From [Lactobacillus] timonensis (lineage in GTDB: Bacteria; Bacillota; Bacilli; Lactobacillales; Lactobacillaceae), in NCBI RefSeq assembly GCF_900240275.1, contig NZ_LT964761.1:875302-939301 (forward strand): a stretch of DNA of 64,000 nt, read 5' to 3'. The notes below the pieces were generated by a model. The model did not search any database, was not told where the DNA came from, and saw only the letters and a program-made list of their open reading frames with translations. A program made the position numbers and the translations under genes. Within the stretch, counting starts at the first letter, position 1. Each line of letters opens with the position of its first letter. Shown one piece after another: positions 35,588 to 43,749 of this stretch.

Positions 35588-36036
35588 CCAACGAAGAGCT
35601 ATTAGCGTTGACTAGGAGACTGTCACAGCAGCAATTTGGCCGGCCCTTTAAGCACCGGGTCTTTTTTAACAGACGCTTGCGGACAACTGGTGGGCGCTAT
35701 CATCTCCGTGACCACCATATTGATATCAATCCCAAAATGGCGGCGGCCGGTCCGGCTGTCTTACGCGGGGTGATTTTACATGAACTGTGTCACTACCACC
35801 TGCACCTCACGGGACAAGATTACCACCACCGTAGCCGCGCCTTTAAAGCCTTGCTAAAGAGGGTCGGTGGGTCGCGTTTTGCACCAGCAGTTCAACCACA
35901 GCGCGGCTGGTTATACCGTTGTCAGGGTTGTGGTGTCGAGGTACTGCGGCAACGGCGGTTCAACACCTGGCGTTTTCGCTGTGCCCGTTGCGGTCGCCGT
36001 TTTAAGTTGTTGGGCCGGCGTGAAGTCCTTAAGTAA
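35584..36036 (+). CDS. SprT-like zinc-dependent family protein
   Basis: 150 residues. VILHELCHYHLHLTGQ holds the HExxH zinc site of the SprT fold, and the C-terminus has a zinc ribbon (YRCQGCG ... FRCARCG). Similar to firmicute YdcK-type SprT proteins, whose cellular role is unsettled. GTG 35584 overlaps the tex stop, so it is coupled to tex, an arrangement common in lactobacilli. Confidence 0.88.
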   Translation: MTNEELLALTRRLSQQQFGRPFKHRVFFNRRLRTTGGRYHLRDHHIDINPKMAAAGPAVLRGVILHELCHYHLHLTGQDYHHRSRAFKALLKRVGGSRFAPAVQPQRGWLYRCQGCGVEVLRQRRFNTWRFRCARCGRRFKLLGRREVLK

Positions 36037-36102
36037 TTTTCTGTCATCGCCAAATTGTGCTTGCTTGAAAGAAGAATGTTTGGTAAAATATTCTTCGTTG
36101 AT

Positions 36103-36188
36103 GCGGCAGTGGCGGAATTGGCAGACGCGCAAGATTAAGGATCTTGTGGTCATTATTGACCATGGAGGTTCGAGTCCTCTTTGCCGCA
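36103..36188 (+). tRNA. tRNA-Leu (AAG)
   Basis: 86 bases, class II with a long variable arm (TGGTCATTATTGACCA). Acceptor GCGGCAG pairs with TTGCCGC (one G-U), discriminator A. Anticodon AAG at 36137-36139 between CAAGA and TCTTG. No CCA encoded. Confidence 0.94.
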
Positions 36189-36195
36189 TAATGAT

Positions 36196-36231
36196 AAGCA
36201 GCGAGCGTTTTGAACGTTCGCTGCTTTTTTG
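36196..36231 (+). terminator. Terminator after tRNA-Leu
   Basis: AAGCAGCGAGCG (36196-36207) pairs with CGTTCGCTGCTT (36215-36226) with one G-U, then TTTTT. Confidence 0.88.
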
Positions 36232-36304
36232 TTTACTAATTGTTTTCTGACTGGGAGATGCGTTATTATTATTTACAGCATGAGATGAAGGGAGCAGACT
36301 AATC

Positions 36305-36988
36305 GTGGCGACATTAGTAATTGTGCGGCACGGCCAGAGTCAAGCCAACTTGGATAATATTTTTACCGGATGGACCGATGTCCCATTGACTGCTCATGGC
36401 CTAAAACAAGGGGTTGCAGTTGGCCACCTTCTTGCTAATAAGCAGATTAACTTTGCTGACGTGCATACTTCATTGATGAAGCGGGCCATCATTACCGCTA
36501 ACGTGATCCTGGAACAAATTAAGCAGGATTATTTACCCATTCACAAGACCTGGCGACTTAATGAGCGACACTATGGTGCATTGAGTGGCCAGAATAAGGA
36601 AGCTGTCCGTCAACGTTACGGGACGGCACAGTGGAAAAAGTGGCGACGTGGTTTCACTGATGTTCCGCCAGCACTCACTACTCGCCAGCACGACCGGCGT
36701 TATGACCATTTAGGTGTCAAGGTGCCATTAAGTGAGAGCTTGCAGATGACCCAGCGGCGGTTGCTTCCTTACTGGGAAGATGCGATTGCACCACGGTTGT
36801 TGGATGGCAAAAATCAGTTGGTGGTCGCTCATGGTAGTTCGCTGCGCGCGTTGATCAAATACCTTGATCAAATTGATGATGATCAGATTGATCAGGTGGA
36901 AGTGCCGAATGGCGAGCCGATTATTTACCGCTTTGATGCGCATCTCAATGTCATTGACAAGCAAGTGCTAGCTAAGGAGGAACACTAA
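36305..36988 (+). CDS. gpmA: 2,3-bisphosphoglycerate-dependent phosphoglycerate mutase
   Basis: 227 residues. [20 protein letters not shown] is the phosphate-binding RHG motif with catalytic His, [15 protein letters not shown] the second active-site loop, and [16 protein letters not shown] the second His. Interconverts 2- and 3-phosphoglycerate in glycolysis. GTG 36305 follows AAGGGAG by about ten bases. Lactobacilli often carry several copies, so this may not be the main glycolytic one. Confidence 0.92.
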   Translation: MATLVIVRHGQSQANLDNIFTGWTDVPLTAHGLKQGVAVGHLLANKQINFADVHTSLMKRAIITANVILEQIKQDYLPIHKTWRLNERHYGALSGQNKEAVRQRYGTAQWKKWRRGFTDVPPALTTRQHDRRYDHLGVKVPLSESLQMTQRRLLPYWEDAIAPRLLDGKNQLVVAHGSSLRALIKYLDQIDDDQIDQVEVPNGEPIIYRFDAHLNVIDKQVLAKEEH

Positions 36989-37860
36989 TGACAATTCACG
37001 AACTGCAAAATAATCCTCAATTGAAAGGGCAAATTCAATTACTGAACAACATTACCTACGCTGCCGCGGATGGCGAGCCACAGAAAATGTCGATCTTGCT
37101 GCCATGGGCGACAACGACGGCAATCAAGACGGAACGGCGGCCACTGATCGTCTTTGTTCAAGGAAGTTCGTGGCAACTTCCCCGCTTGGGAAAGCAGCTA
37201 CCCCAGCTGGTAGACTTTGCCCGTGCCGGCTACATTGTAGCTACTGTCCAGCACCGCAACGCGATTAATGGTCACCAGTTTCCAGCCTTCTTAATGGATG
37301 TGAAGACCGCGATCCGTTATCTGCGGGCTAACGCAGAAAAGTACGACATCGACCCGCAACGGGTAGCACTGTGGGGAACTTCTTCGGGAGCCAATGCAGC
37401 AATGCTGGCAGGCCTGACTCCCGATGCCCCTCGTTACCGGACTGACGACTTCGTTAACGAAAGCGACCGAGTGAATGCGGTGGTCAGCTGCTTTGGACCG
37501 ACGGATGTTGCTGACACCTTCGACTTTACTGGTGATAAACCGGGTGCGGACTTGTTGCAGTACTGTCTTTTTGGGCTAAATAAAAAGCAATGGGCAGCAA
37601 AAAAAGCAGCCATGAGTCCCGTTAAGCAGGTGGCTAACGCCAAGGAATACCCACCGTTTCTCTTGCTGCATGGCGATGCCGATAAGACGGTGCCGTACCA
37701 CGAAATGGAAGAAATGTATCAGGCCTTAGAAGAACACGGGGCTAGCGTTGAAGCCTACCGGGTTCACGGCGCTAACCACGAGTCAGACTTCTGGAGTCCG
37801 GCAGTTTATAATGTTATTCATCAGTTTTTGGATGGCATTGAACAGCCAAATGTGAAATAA
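36988..37860 (+). CDS. Alpha/beta hydrolase, esterase-like
   Basis: 290 residues. VALWGTSSGANAAM is the nucleophile elbow (G-x-S-x-G), LLLHGDADKTVPYHEMEEMY the acid region and RVHGANHESDFWSP the catalytic His. FVQGSSWQLPRLGKQLPQLV takes the place of the HGG oxyanion motif. The layout resembles BD-FAE/carboxylesterase family enzymes that remove acyl or carbamyl groups from small molecules. Start codon shares one base with the gpmA stop (TAATG), so both are one unit. Confidence 0.83.
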   Translation: MTIHELQNNPQLKGQIQLLNNITYAAADGEPQKMSILLPWATTTAIKTERRPLIVFVQGSSWQLPRLGKQLPQLVDFARAGYIVATVQHRNAINGHQFPAFLMDVKTAIRYLRANAEKYDIDPQRVALWGTSSGANAAMLAGLTPDAPRYRTDDFVNESDRVNAVVSCFGPTDVADTFDFTGDKPGADLLQYCLFGLNKKQWAAKKAAMSPVKQVANAKEYPPFLLLHGDADKTVPYHEMEEMYQALEEHGASVEAYRVHGANHESDFWSPAVYNVIHQFLDGIEQPNVK

Positions 37861-37892
37861 TGGTCTAGTTGTGTCAATGGAATGAATGACAA

Positions 37893-37930
37893 AAAAGCCG
37901 CAGTGAATCGACCTTTTCACTGCCGCTTTT
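37893..37930 (+). terminator. Terminator after the esterase gene
   Basis: GCAGTGAA (37900-37907) pairs with TTCACTGC (37916-37923), extended by AAAGC/GCTTT across a C-C mismatch, with TTTTC tail. Confidence 0.82.
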
Positions 37931-37964
37931 CTTTGTCTAGTTTGGGAAGGATTGAAGTGTTATC

Positions 37965-38744
37965 TTGATTACGATGGCAGGGATGATCGGCGCGGGTAAG
38001 TCAAGCATGACTGGAATTTTGGCGCGTCAACTAGGAACTAAAGCATACTACGAACCAGTTAACGACAACCCGGTACTGCCTCTTTTTTACAAGGGGAATG
38101 AAATTGCCGCCGCGAAACGCAAAGCGGGCGATAAGGAAGCTACAAATCCCTATGCTTACTTATTACAAACGTTTTTCTTGAACCGGCGTTTCAAGATGAT
38201 CAAGCGGGCAATGCGCGATGACAATAATGTCCTCGACCGTTCAATTTATGAAGATGCTATCTTTATGAAGATGAATGCCGACATGGGGAACGCCACGCAG
38301 GTCGAATGGGATATTTATGAGTCACTGCTGAAGAACATGATGGAAGAACTTCCATACGCTGCTCATAAGAAGGCGCCAGACCTGATGGTGATGATTGACG
38401 TTGACTATCCGACGGTAATCAAGCGGATTAAGAAGCGTGGCCGTAAGTATGAACAGGTAGAAAGCGACCCGTCACTGGTCGAATACTACAAGCGTCTGCT
38501 GAAGTATTATGCGAAGTGGAAGCACGAATACGATGCCTCACCGTTGCTGATTATTGATGGTGCAAAGTATGACTTTATGAGTAACCTGGCCGATCGGCAG
38601 GCAGTTCTGGACCAGGTATACCGGGAATTATTGAAGATCCACTCGCTGGACGATAAACGGTTTAGCCAGCTAGAAAAAAAATTAACCAGTCTGAGCCTGG
38701 ATGACAAGCCGGCGGCACCAGCTGCTGATGCTAAAATTGAATAA
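37965..38744 (+). CDS. Deoxynucleoside kinase
   Basis: 259 residues. ITMAGMIGAGKSS is the P loop, VLDRSIYEDAIFMKMNAD the D/E-R-S substrate motif, and VIKRIKKRGRKYEQ the Arg-rich lid. It phosphorylates purine or pyrimidine deoxynucleosides for salvage; lactobacilli typically carry deoxyadenosine and deoxyguanosine kinases of this type. TTG 37965 is the only start that keeps the P loop intact. It is longer than the usual 215-225 residues because of a charged, Ala-rich tail (LDDKPAAPAADAKIE). Confidence 0.88.
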   Translation: MITMAGMIGAGKSSMTGILARQLGTKAYYEPVNDNPVLPLFYKGNEIAAAKRKAGDKEATNPYAYLLQTFFLNRRFKMIKRAMRDDNNVLDRSIYEDAIFMKMNADMGNATQVEWDIYESLLKNMMEELPYAAHKKAPDLMVMIDVDYPTVIKRIKKRGRKYEQVESDPSLVEYYKRLLKYYAKWKHEYDASPLLIIDGAKYDFMSNLADRQAVLDQVYRELLKIHSLDDKRFSQLEKKLTSLSLDDKPAAPAADAKIE

Positions 38745-38782
38745 AGACGGCGGTGTTGGTGGTGAAGTATTCAACCATTTTC

Positions 38783-38825
38783 TGGGAAAGTGGTGACCAG
38801 ACTAACGGGTTGTCACTTTTCCTTT
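38783..38825 (+). terminator. Terminator-like hairpin
   Basis: GGGAAAGTGGTGAC (about 38786-38799) pairs with GTCACTTTTCC (about 38814-38824) with a small bulge, then TTTTC. Confidence 0.55.
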
Positions 38826-38837
38826 TCACGAAACCAC

Positions 38838-38866
38838 TTGACAGAAGAGGGAAATCCACCTATGCT
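38838..38866 (+). promoter_or_regulatory. Promoter of the uracil permease leader
   Basis: TTGACA (38838-38843), exact 17-base spacer, TATGCT (38861-38866). Confidence 0.72.
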
Positions 38867-38879
38867 GTTAGGTAACTTA

Positions 38880-38994
38880 TAACCTTTAAAGGGGTCCCGC
38901 GAGGCTCCCAAGGTGCGTTGAAATTAACCGACCGGTGTGGCCGATCAAAAAGCAGCTTTGGGGTAGTAGGAGACCGCAGAGCTGTTTTTGTTTT
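38880..38994 (+). ncRNA. PyrR-binding attenuator
   Basis: GTCCCGCGAGGCTCCCAAGG (38894-38913) fits the PyrR-binding loop consensus (UCC-G-GAGGCU...AAGG). A terminator follows: AAAAAGCAGCTTTG (38947-38960) pairs with CAGAGCTGTTTTT (38977-38989), then GTTTT. PyrR with UMP is expected to hold the anti-antiterminator so the terminator forms; low UMP opens the operon. Confidence 0.88.
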
Positions 38995-39006
38995 GGGAGG
39001 AGTAAT

Positions 39007-40281
39007 ATGACACACCGTCGTGATGTTGTACTTGATGTTGATGAGCGACCAAATACGGGCCAGTGGTTTGGTCTGTCGCTCCAACACATGTTTTCCATGT
39101 TTGGGTCGACAGTCCTCGTTCCGATCTTAGTAGGGTTAAACCCCGGGATCGCCCTCTTTAGTTCGGGTGTTGGAACGTTGATGTACCTCTTAATTACCCG
39201 TCATAAGATCCCAGCATACATGGGATCCAGTTTCTCGTTCGTTGTTCCAATGATGGCCCTGATGAAGAGTACTGGTTACCCGGGAATTGCCCAGGGGACA
39301 ATTGCGGTGGGGTGCGTGTACTTGATCGTCTCGCTGATTGTCAGCCAGATTGGCTCAGCGTGGATTGATAAGGTCTTACCGCCAATCATTGTGGGGCCGA
39401 TTGTTATTGTTATCGGGTTGTCACTAGCTAGCACCGCTGCCAAAGACGCCACTATTAATGCGGCAACGGGACACTATGACCTCCGTTTCTTTGCGGTCGC
39501 CATGCTGACGATGGTGATTACGATTATCTTTAACATGTACTGCAAGGGTTTCTTGGGTTTGATTCCGATCCTTATGGGGATTGTGGCCGGCTATATCGTG
39601 GCTTGCCTTTTCGGGATTGTGGACTTCACCCCGGTAATGCACGCCCACTGGTTTAGTTTGCCACACTTTCAGGTACCGTTTGTGAACTATCATCCGCACC
39701 TTTACTGGGGCGCGATTCTTAGCATGGCACCGATTGCCTTTGTGACGATGACTGAACACCTTGGTCACATCATGGTGCTTAACGAGTTAACGGAACGAGA
39801 CTTCTTTAAGGATCCGGGACTGAACCGGACACTGGCCGGTGACGGGACGGCCTCCATTATCGCCGGGTTTGTCGGTGGGCCGCCAGTGACCAGCTATGGA
39901 GAAAACATTGGGGTATTAGCCATCACAAAGGTGCACTCCGTTTATGTAGTTGGTGGGGCAGCCATCTTTGCGGTCTTCTTCAGTTTTGTGGGGAAGCTGA
40001 GTGCCTTAATCGAAACGATTCCTTCCCCGGTTATCGGTGGGATTTCTTTCCTCCTCTTCGGGGTGATTGCTTCAAGCGGGTTACGGGTGCTAATTGAACA
40101 CAAGATTGATTTCAACGTCAAGCGTAACCTGATGATTTCGTCAGTAATTCTGGTTATCGGGATCGGGAACGCCTACCTGCAATTAGGTAAGTACCAATTT
40201 TCTGGATTGGCGGTGGCGGCCATTCTGGGAGTGATTTTAAACCTGATCCTGCCAGAAAAGGCGCGGAGTGAGGAACACTAG
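39007..40281 (+). CDS. Uracil permease (NCS2 family)
   Basis: 424 residues, about 14 predicted segments of the UraA fold. LSLQHMFSMFGSTVLVPIL near residue 20 and VTMTEHLGHIMVLNELTERD with GDGTASIIAGFVGGPPVTSY in the second half are the substrate-site blocks (Glu of TEH contacts uracil). ATG 39007 follows GGGAGGAG directly after the PyrR terminator. PyrR control supports uracil over xanthine as substrate; uraA or pyrP would be suitable names. Confidence 0.92.
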   Translation: MTHRRDVVLDVDERPNTGQWFGLSLQHMFSMFGSTVLVPILVGLNPGIALFSSGVGTLMYLLITRHKIPAYMGSSFSFVVPMMALMKSTGYPGIAQGTIAVGCVYLIVSLIVSQIGSAWIDKVLPPIIVGPIVIVIGLSLASTAAKDATINAATGHYDLRFFAVAMLTMVITIIFNMYCKGFLGLIPILMGIVAGYIVACLFGIVDFTPVMHAHWFSLPHFQVPFVNYHPHLYWGAILSMAPIAFVTMTEHLGHIMVLNELTERDFFKDPGLNRTLAGDGTASIIAGFVGGPPVTSYGENIGVLAITKVHSVYVVGGAAIFAVFFSFVGKLSALIETIPSPVIGGISFLLFGVIASSGLRVLIEHKIDFNVKRNLMISSVILVIGIGNAYLQLGKYQFSGLAVAAILGVILNLILPEKARSEEH

Positions 40282-40300
40282 TCGATGATCATTGTTTTCA

Positions 40301-40335
40301 AGGTATTACCTGCACCGGTGGGTAATGCCTTTTTG
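40301..40335 (+). terminator. Terminator after the uracil permease gene
   Basis: AGGTATTACC (40301-40310) pairs with GGTAATGCCT (40321-40330, one G-U), 10-base loop, then TTTTT. Confidence 0.88.
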
Positions 40336-40413
40336 TTATTGTTATCCATCAACAATGAGTATTTTCAAGTCGGATGAGAAACGCCTAGAATAATGATAAA
40401 AGGGGTGTTGATG

Positions 40414-41117
40414 ATGGAACGTGCCAAGGTCATTATTCATATGTATGTATCGATTGATGGAACCATTGACGGACCTTATGATGGGCTGGAAACAACGAAA
40501 GTATCGGGCGATTTTTATGATCGGCAAATTTTTTAGATGAGTGACGCTAATGCCAATGGAGCAACCACAGTCGCCATGTATGCGGCAACTGGGCATCCGG
40601 ACCTGAGCCAGTACGATAGCAGTGATCTGGACTATCAGGATTGGGTGCCAGATGGGTTGAAGTCAGATACTTGGGATGTCAGTTTTGACCGTCATGGTCG
40701 TTGTGGGTGGACACGAAATTACTTTGATTATGGCGGACACAAGAGCCACGCAATTGAAGTGGTAACACGCCAAGCACCACTTGCTTACCTGGCTTTTCTG
40801 CAGTCGATGAAAATTCCGTATATAGTCTGTGGTGACCAGGACATTGATTTAGAGCAGGCGTTAGTCAAGCTCAAACGTTACTTTGGGATTGCAACCCTGG
40901 CTGTCTGTGGGGGGGCGGGATCATCAACGGGGCCTTCCTCAAGGCGGGGCTAGTTGACCAGATTTCCCTGGTAATGGCACCGTACGTCAGTGGTGACCCA
41001 AAAAAGAAACGGGCATTCAATACCTTTGGCCAGTTTGTTGACCAGCAGTTTAGCATTCAAAACGTTGAGAAACTGTCAGATGGTGGTGTCCACTTGTTGT
41101 TTCAGCGAGTAGATTAA
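40414..41117 (+). pseudogene. RibD/dihydrofolate reductase-like protein, two lesions
   Basis: Three pieces make one RibD C-terminal-type reductase of about 234 residues. The first 40 residues (VIIHMYVSIDGTIDGPYDG) end at an in-frame TAG (40534-40536); the same frame resumes at once with MSDANANGATTVAMYAATGH. Near 40911-40917 a run of seven G shifts the frame: VCGG should continue as GIINGAFLKAGLVDQISLV, which is found in the next frame to TAA at 41115-41117. The expected GGG-(I/T)NG motif spans the shift. Either lesion alone should inactivate it. Confidence 0.85.
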
Positions 41118-41124
41118 GATAGCG

Positions 41125-41187
41125 AAAATACCCTCCGGGGAGAGATGAACTAGTTGTTTCATTCATTTTCCCAGAGGGTATTTTTTA
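41125..41187. terminator. Bidirectional terminator
   Basis: AATACCCTC...GGGGA (from about 41127) pairs with TCCC...GAGGGTATT (to about 41182), with A and T runs outside; shared by the reductase pseudogene and the minus-strand surface-protein gene. Confidence 0.8.
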
Positions 41188-41189
41188 TG

Positions 41190-41209
41190 AGTTCCTGCAT
41201 ACAGGAACT
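41190..41209. repeat. Short perfect inverted repeat
   Basis: AGTTCCTG (41190-41197) and CAGGAACT (41202-41209) around CATA, followed on the plus strand by AGTTTTA. Possibly a second terminator for plus-strand transcripts. Confidence 0.4.
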
Positions 41210-41226
41210 AGTTTTATACTCTTATC

Positions 41227-43410
41227 TTAGTCTTTTTCTCGTTTGTGCTGACTGCCGAGCAGTCCCATCATCCCAAGTAGTGCACTGAAACCGAGGGCCA
41301 ATGCTGCTTGAGAGTCATGGTTACCAGTCTGTGGCAACTGTTGTGCTTGCGTAATTTTAGCAACGTTTTTATGTTGGTCATTCACCTGTGGAATCATTGT
41401 CGAGGTTTGTTTAGTTGCTGACACCGTGGACGTTTGCGATTGAGGATGGTTGCCTGGTTGCAGATTTTGTTGTGGTTTCGGCTGTGGTGTTGGAGCTGAT
41501 GTTGGCGTGTAAGTAACTGTAAGGTAAAGATTATGGTTGGCTTCCTGAGCCGGAATCCAATCCTTATCAGGATGATAACCATTGATGTTTGGCGATTTAA
41601 TCGCTGCAAAATAACCATTGCCATAATCGATTGGAGCACCAGCAATTGTTTCTTCACCTGTTTGTTTGGTCGTGACAACTTTATCAGGTTTCAGTGTATT
41701 ACCGTGGTTATCGACGTACTTAATAGTTTCGGTAATGTCTTGTTGTTTTACTTTAGAGTTAACTTTAACTATTAGGGGTAATACTTCGCCATCATATGCC
41801 GCCGCAGCGATGGTATAGCCGGACTGGTTGGTGTTTGGTTCAATTACCCAGTACAAACTATTATCAAAGTCTTCCTTGGTCGTACCAGTTGCTTGGGCGC
41901 GGCTTAGCATATCATTGTAGTTAGCTAAGTAAGCTTGAGGGGAAGCTGGAGCCTGGTCACCGACGGTTAGCTCGACTCGTTTAAATACTGGTTCGCCCTC
42001 GTTTTCTTCCGGTAAAGAGAGGACATAACTATTTTCACTCGTAAACTTTAAAATCTGTGGTTGCTGGCCAGGAATGTCGACTTCTATTTCTGGTAATTTA
42101 TCCGGTGAGTTGGTGATCTCAGTGTTGACATAGGAACCGTCTTGCTTGGTAAAATCGTATTCTGGCTTTACCAGCCACTTTGCCGTTGTCCCCGCTGGCA
42201 GTAGAGGGAAGTTAGCCACGAATGTTTGGGCAGAAGGAACACCATCTTCAAAGTCAAAGGAACGGGTCATTTCTGGGATAGAAAACTCAGGACCAAGGAG
42301 TTGTGCTGTTGTGGAGTCCCCTTTGACAAAGAAATTGAAGGTTTGGTCATGGTCAGTAAAGTAATTCAAGTTAGCACTGCCATTATTATTCGGGTTAGTA
42401 CTATCTAGTTGGTAACCTAGCAACTGGAGCGCGTTTTGAATTTGATAGCTTTCTGGGTGTTGACGGGTTGGATCACCCTGGTCGTATGCGGAAGTGTTTT
42501 TATCTCCGAGCATTGAAAAACTGTAAACGATTTGGTTAGTTGTTTCGTCAATGTAGTTGATTCGGTTACGAACCTGATTGACACCCTTCTTTTGTCCCGC
42601 ACGAACAGTTATTTCGACAGGTACGATGAGAACATTTGGCTCCTGACCATCAGGATTAGGGTAAGTAATCTTGACTTGCCCCTTGACTGGTGTAACGGAT
42701 GCTTGGCTGACATCTGGTTTATCTACCCATTCAACTTTCGTGCTGGGATCAGACAATTCCGAGATGGCTGTTTGGTAAACCGAAGCCGGCAGGATAGAGT
42801 TAATTGTTAATTCGGGAACTTCACCAACAGTTGTCTGTATCGGCAGGGCTTTGATTTCGACACTGACTAATGGGAAAACAATATTCCATTCTTTGGTATC
42901 AGTGGTCAGTATACCGGAGACATTATGATAAGTTCCCGGAGCTGAAGGAATGTTGCTGTTATCTGACCAGTAAAACCATGCATTGTTAGGGTCATTGATA
43001 CCAAGATCGCGCAGCTCGTTCGGTTGGAAAACTTTATCGACGGATGGCGTCGTCAGATTATCTTGGCCTATCGTGAGGGTAACTGGTTGGGCATGGTAAA
43101 CAGTATCTTGATGGTCAGCTGATTCCCGATTATCAGCTGTGGAGGACTCATTTTCTGGATTAACGGCTGGTGTGAGCTCAGGGTCTTGAGTTGATGCTGG
43201 TGTTGCCTGCTCATGCTGCTGAACATTCGCCGTTTGGTCGGCTGGTTCAGTGTTAGCTGCAGCGTGAACGTCTGTTGTGGCAATGCCGCAAGTTAACCCC
43301 AAACCAATGAGGACCGAAGCAACTCCGATGTTTAATTTACGGAGAGCAAAGTGTTGATGGAAATTAGTTTTACTAAATTCTCTTAATAACCGATTATTTT
43401 TAGAAACCAT
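41227..43410 (-). CDS. LPXTG cell-wall-anchored adhesin with Rib- and MucBP-like domains
   Basis: 727 residues. A YSIRK-type leader (FALRKLNIGVASVLIG, residues 22-37) ends near VHAAA. After a Gln/Thr/Glu-rich spacer come three Rib-like modules (VEWVDKPDVSQ ... VKITYPNPDG near 230; AKWLVKPEYDF near 420; LYWVIEPNTNQSGY near 540), a central RNRINYIDETTNQIV domain, and a MucBP-like domain (ETIKYVDNHGNTLKPDKVV) near 590-660. A Pro/Gln linker leads to LPQTG, a hydrophobic helix and KREKD. Sortase A substrate, likely host- or mucus-binding. Base composition is clearly more A/T-rich than its neighbours, suggesting transfer or domain swapping. ATG 43410 follows AAGGAAGGAAAG. Confidence 0.9.
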   Translation of the reverse strand: MVSKNNRLLREFSKTNFHQHFALRKLNIGVASVLIGLGLTCGIATTDVHAAANTEPADQTANVQQHEQATPASTQDPELTPAVNPENESSTADNRESADHQDTVYHAQPVTLTIGQDNLTTPSVDKVFQPNELRDLGINDPNNAWFYWSDNSNIPSAPGTYHNVSGILTTDTKEWNIVFPLVSVEIKALPIQTTVGEVPELTINSILPASVYQTAISELSDPSTKVEWVDKPDVSQASVTPVKGQVKITYPNPDGQEPNVLIVPVEITVRAGQKKGVNQVRNRINYIDETTNQIVYSFSMLGDKNTSAYDQGDPTRQHPESYQIQNALQLLGYQLDSTNPNNNGSANLNYFTDHDQTFNFFVKGDSTTAQLLGPEFSIPEMTRSFDFEDGVPSAQTFVANFPLLPAGTTAKWLVKPEYDFTKQDGSYVNTEITNSPDKLPEIEVDIPGQQPQILKFTSENSYVLSLPEENEGEPVFKRVELTVGDQAPASPQAYLANYNDMLSRAQATGTTKEDFDNSLYWVIEPNTNQSGYTIAAAAYDGEVLPLIVKVNSKVKQQDITETIKYVDNHGNTLKPDKVVTTKQTGEETIAGAPIDYGNGYFAAIKSPNINGYHPDKDWIPAQEANHNLYLTVTYTPTSAPTPQPKPQQNLQPGNHPQSQTSTVSATKQTSTMIPQVNDQHKNVAKITQAQQLPQTGNHDSQAALALGFSALLGMMGLLGSQHKREKD

Positions 43411-43646
43411 TATTGTCTTTCCTTCCTTATAATAATACCATAATCATTATGATAGAATACATGTTATCAAAGGTTAATATATGGGTGACGATTTAATTAC
43501 GTCATGTCGCCGTTTTTAGCTATTATGACGAGCAATTTCCATCAGGCTGAACCTCATAATATGTATGAATAGCTAGTTTGACTTATAGACTTGTATATGT
43601 ATCAGCGGAATATTATCTAACGATAAATAAGTACTAAATTGTAAAC
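43411..43646. other. A/T-rich intergenic region
   Basis: No gene is visible. On the minus strand TTGATA followed by A/T-rich sequence probably forms the adhesin promoter, and CATAATCATTATG (about 43439-43451) is a palindrome that could be an operator. A TTGACT...TATCAG pair on the plus strand (about 43579-43606) has no gene behind it. Confidence 0.4.
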
Positions 43647-43699
43647 AAAAGCAAACGGCTTAACTTAGGCAGATAAACTGTGCAAGCCGTTTGCTTTTT
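43647..43699. terminator. Bidirectional terminator with 15-bp arms
   Basis: AAAAGCAAACGGCTT (43647-43661) pairs perfectly with AAGCCGTTTGCTTTT (43684-43698). It ends the minus-strand pepC transcript. Confidence 0.88.
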
Positions 43700-43749
43700 A
43701 ATCAAGCTATTAATATTAATTAGAGAGTGTCAGACCATAGTTGGATTAA

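Noticed and set aside
37861-37870. TGGTCTAGTT identical to the GntR operator-like core
   Set aside because: It lies after a stop codon before a terminator, and the same ten bases occur in the D arm of tRNA-Asp (62857-62866), so chance recurrence is likely.
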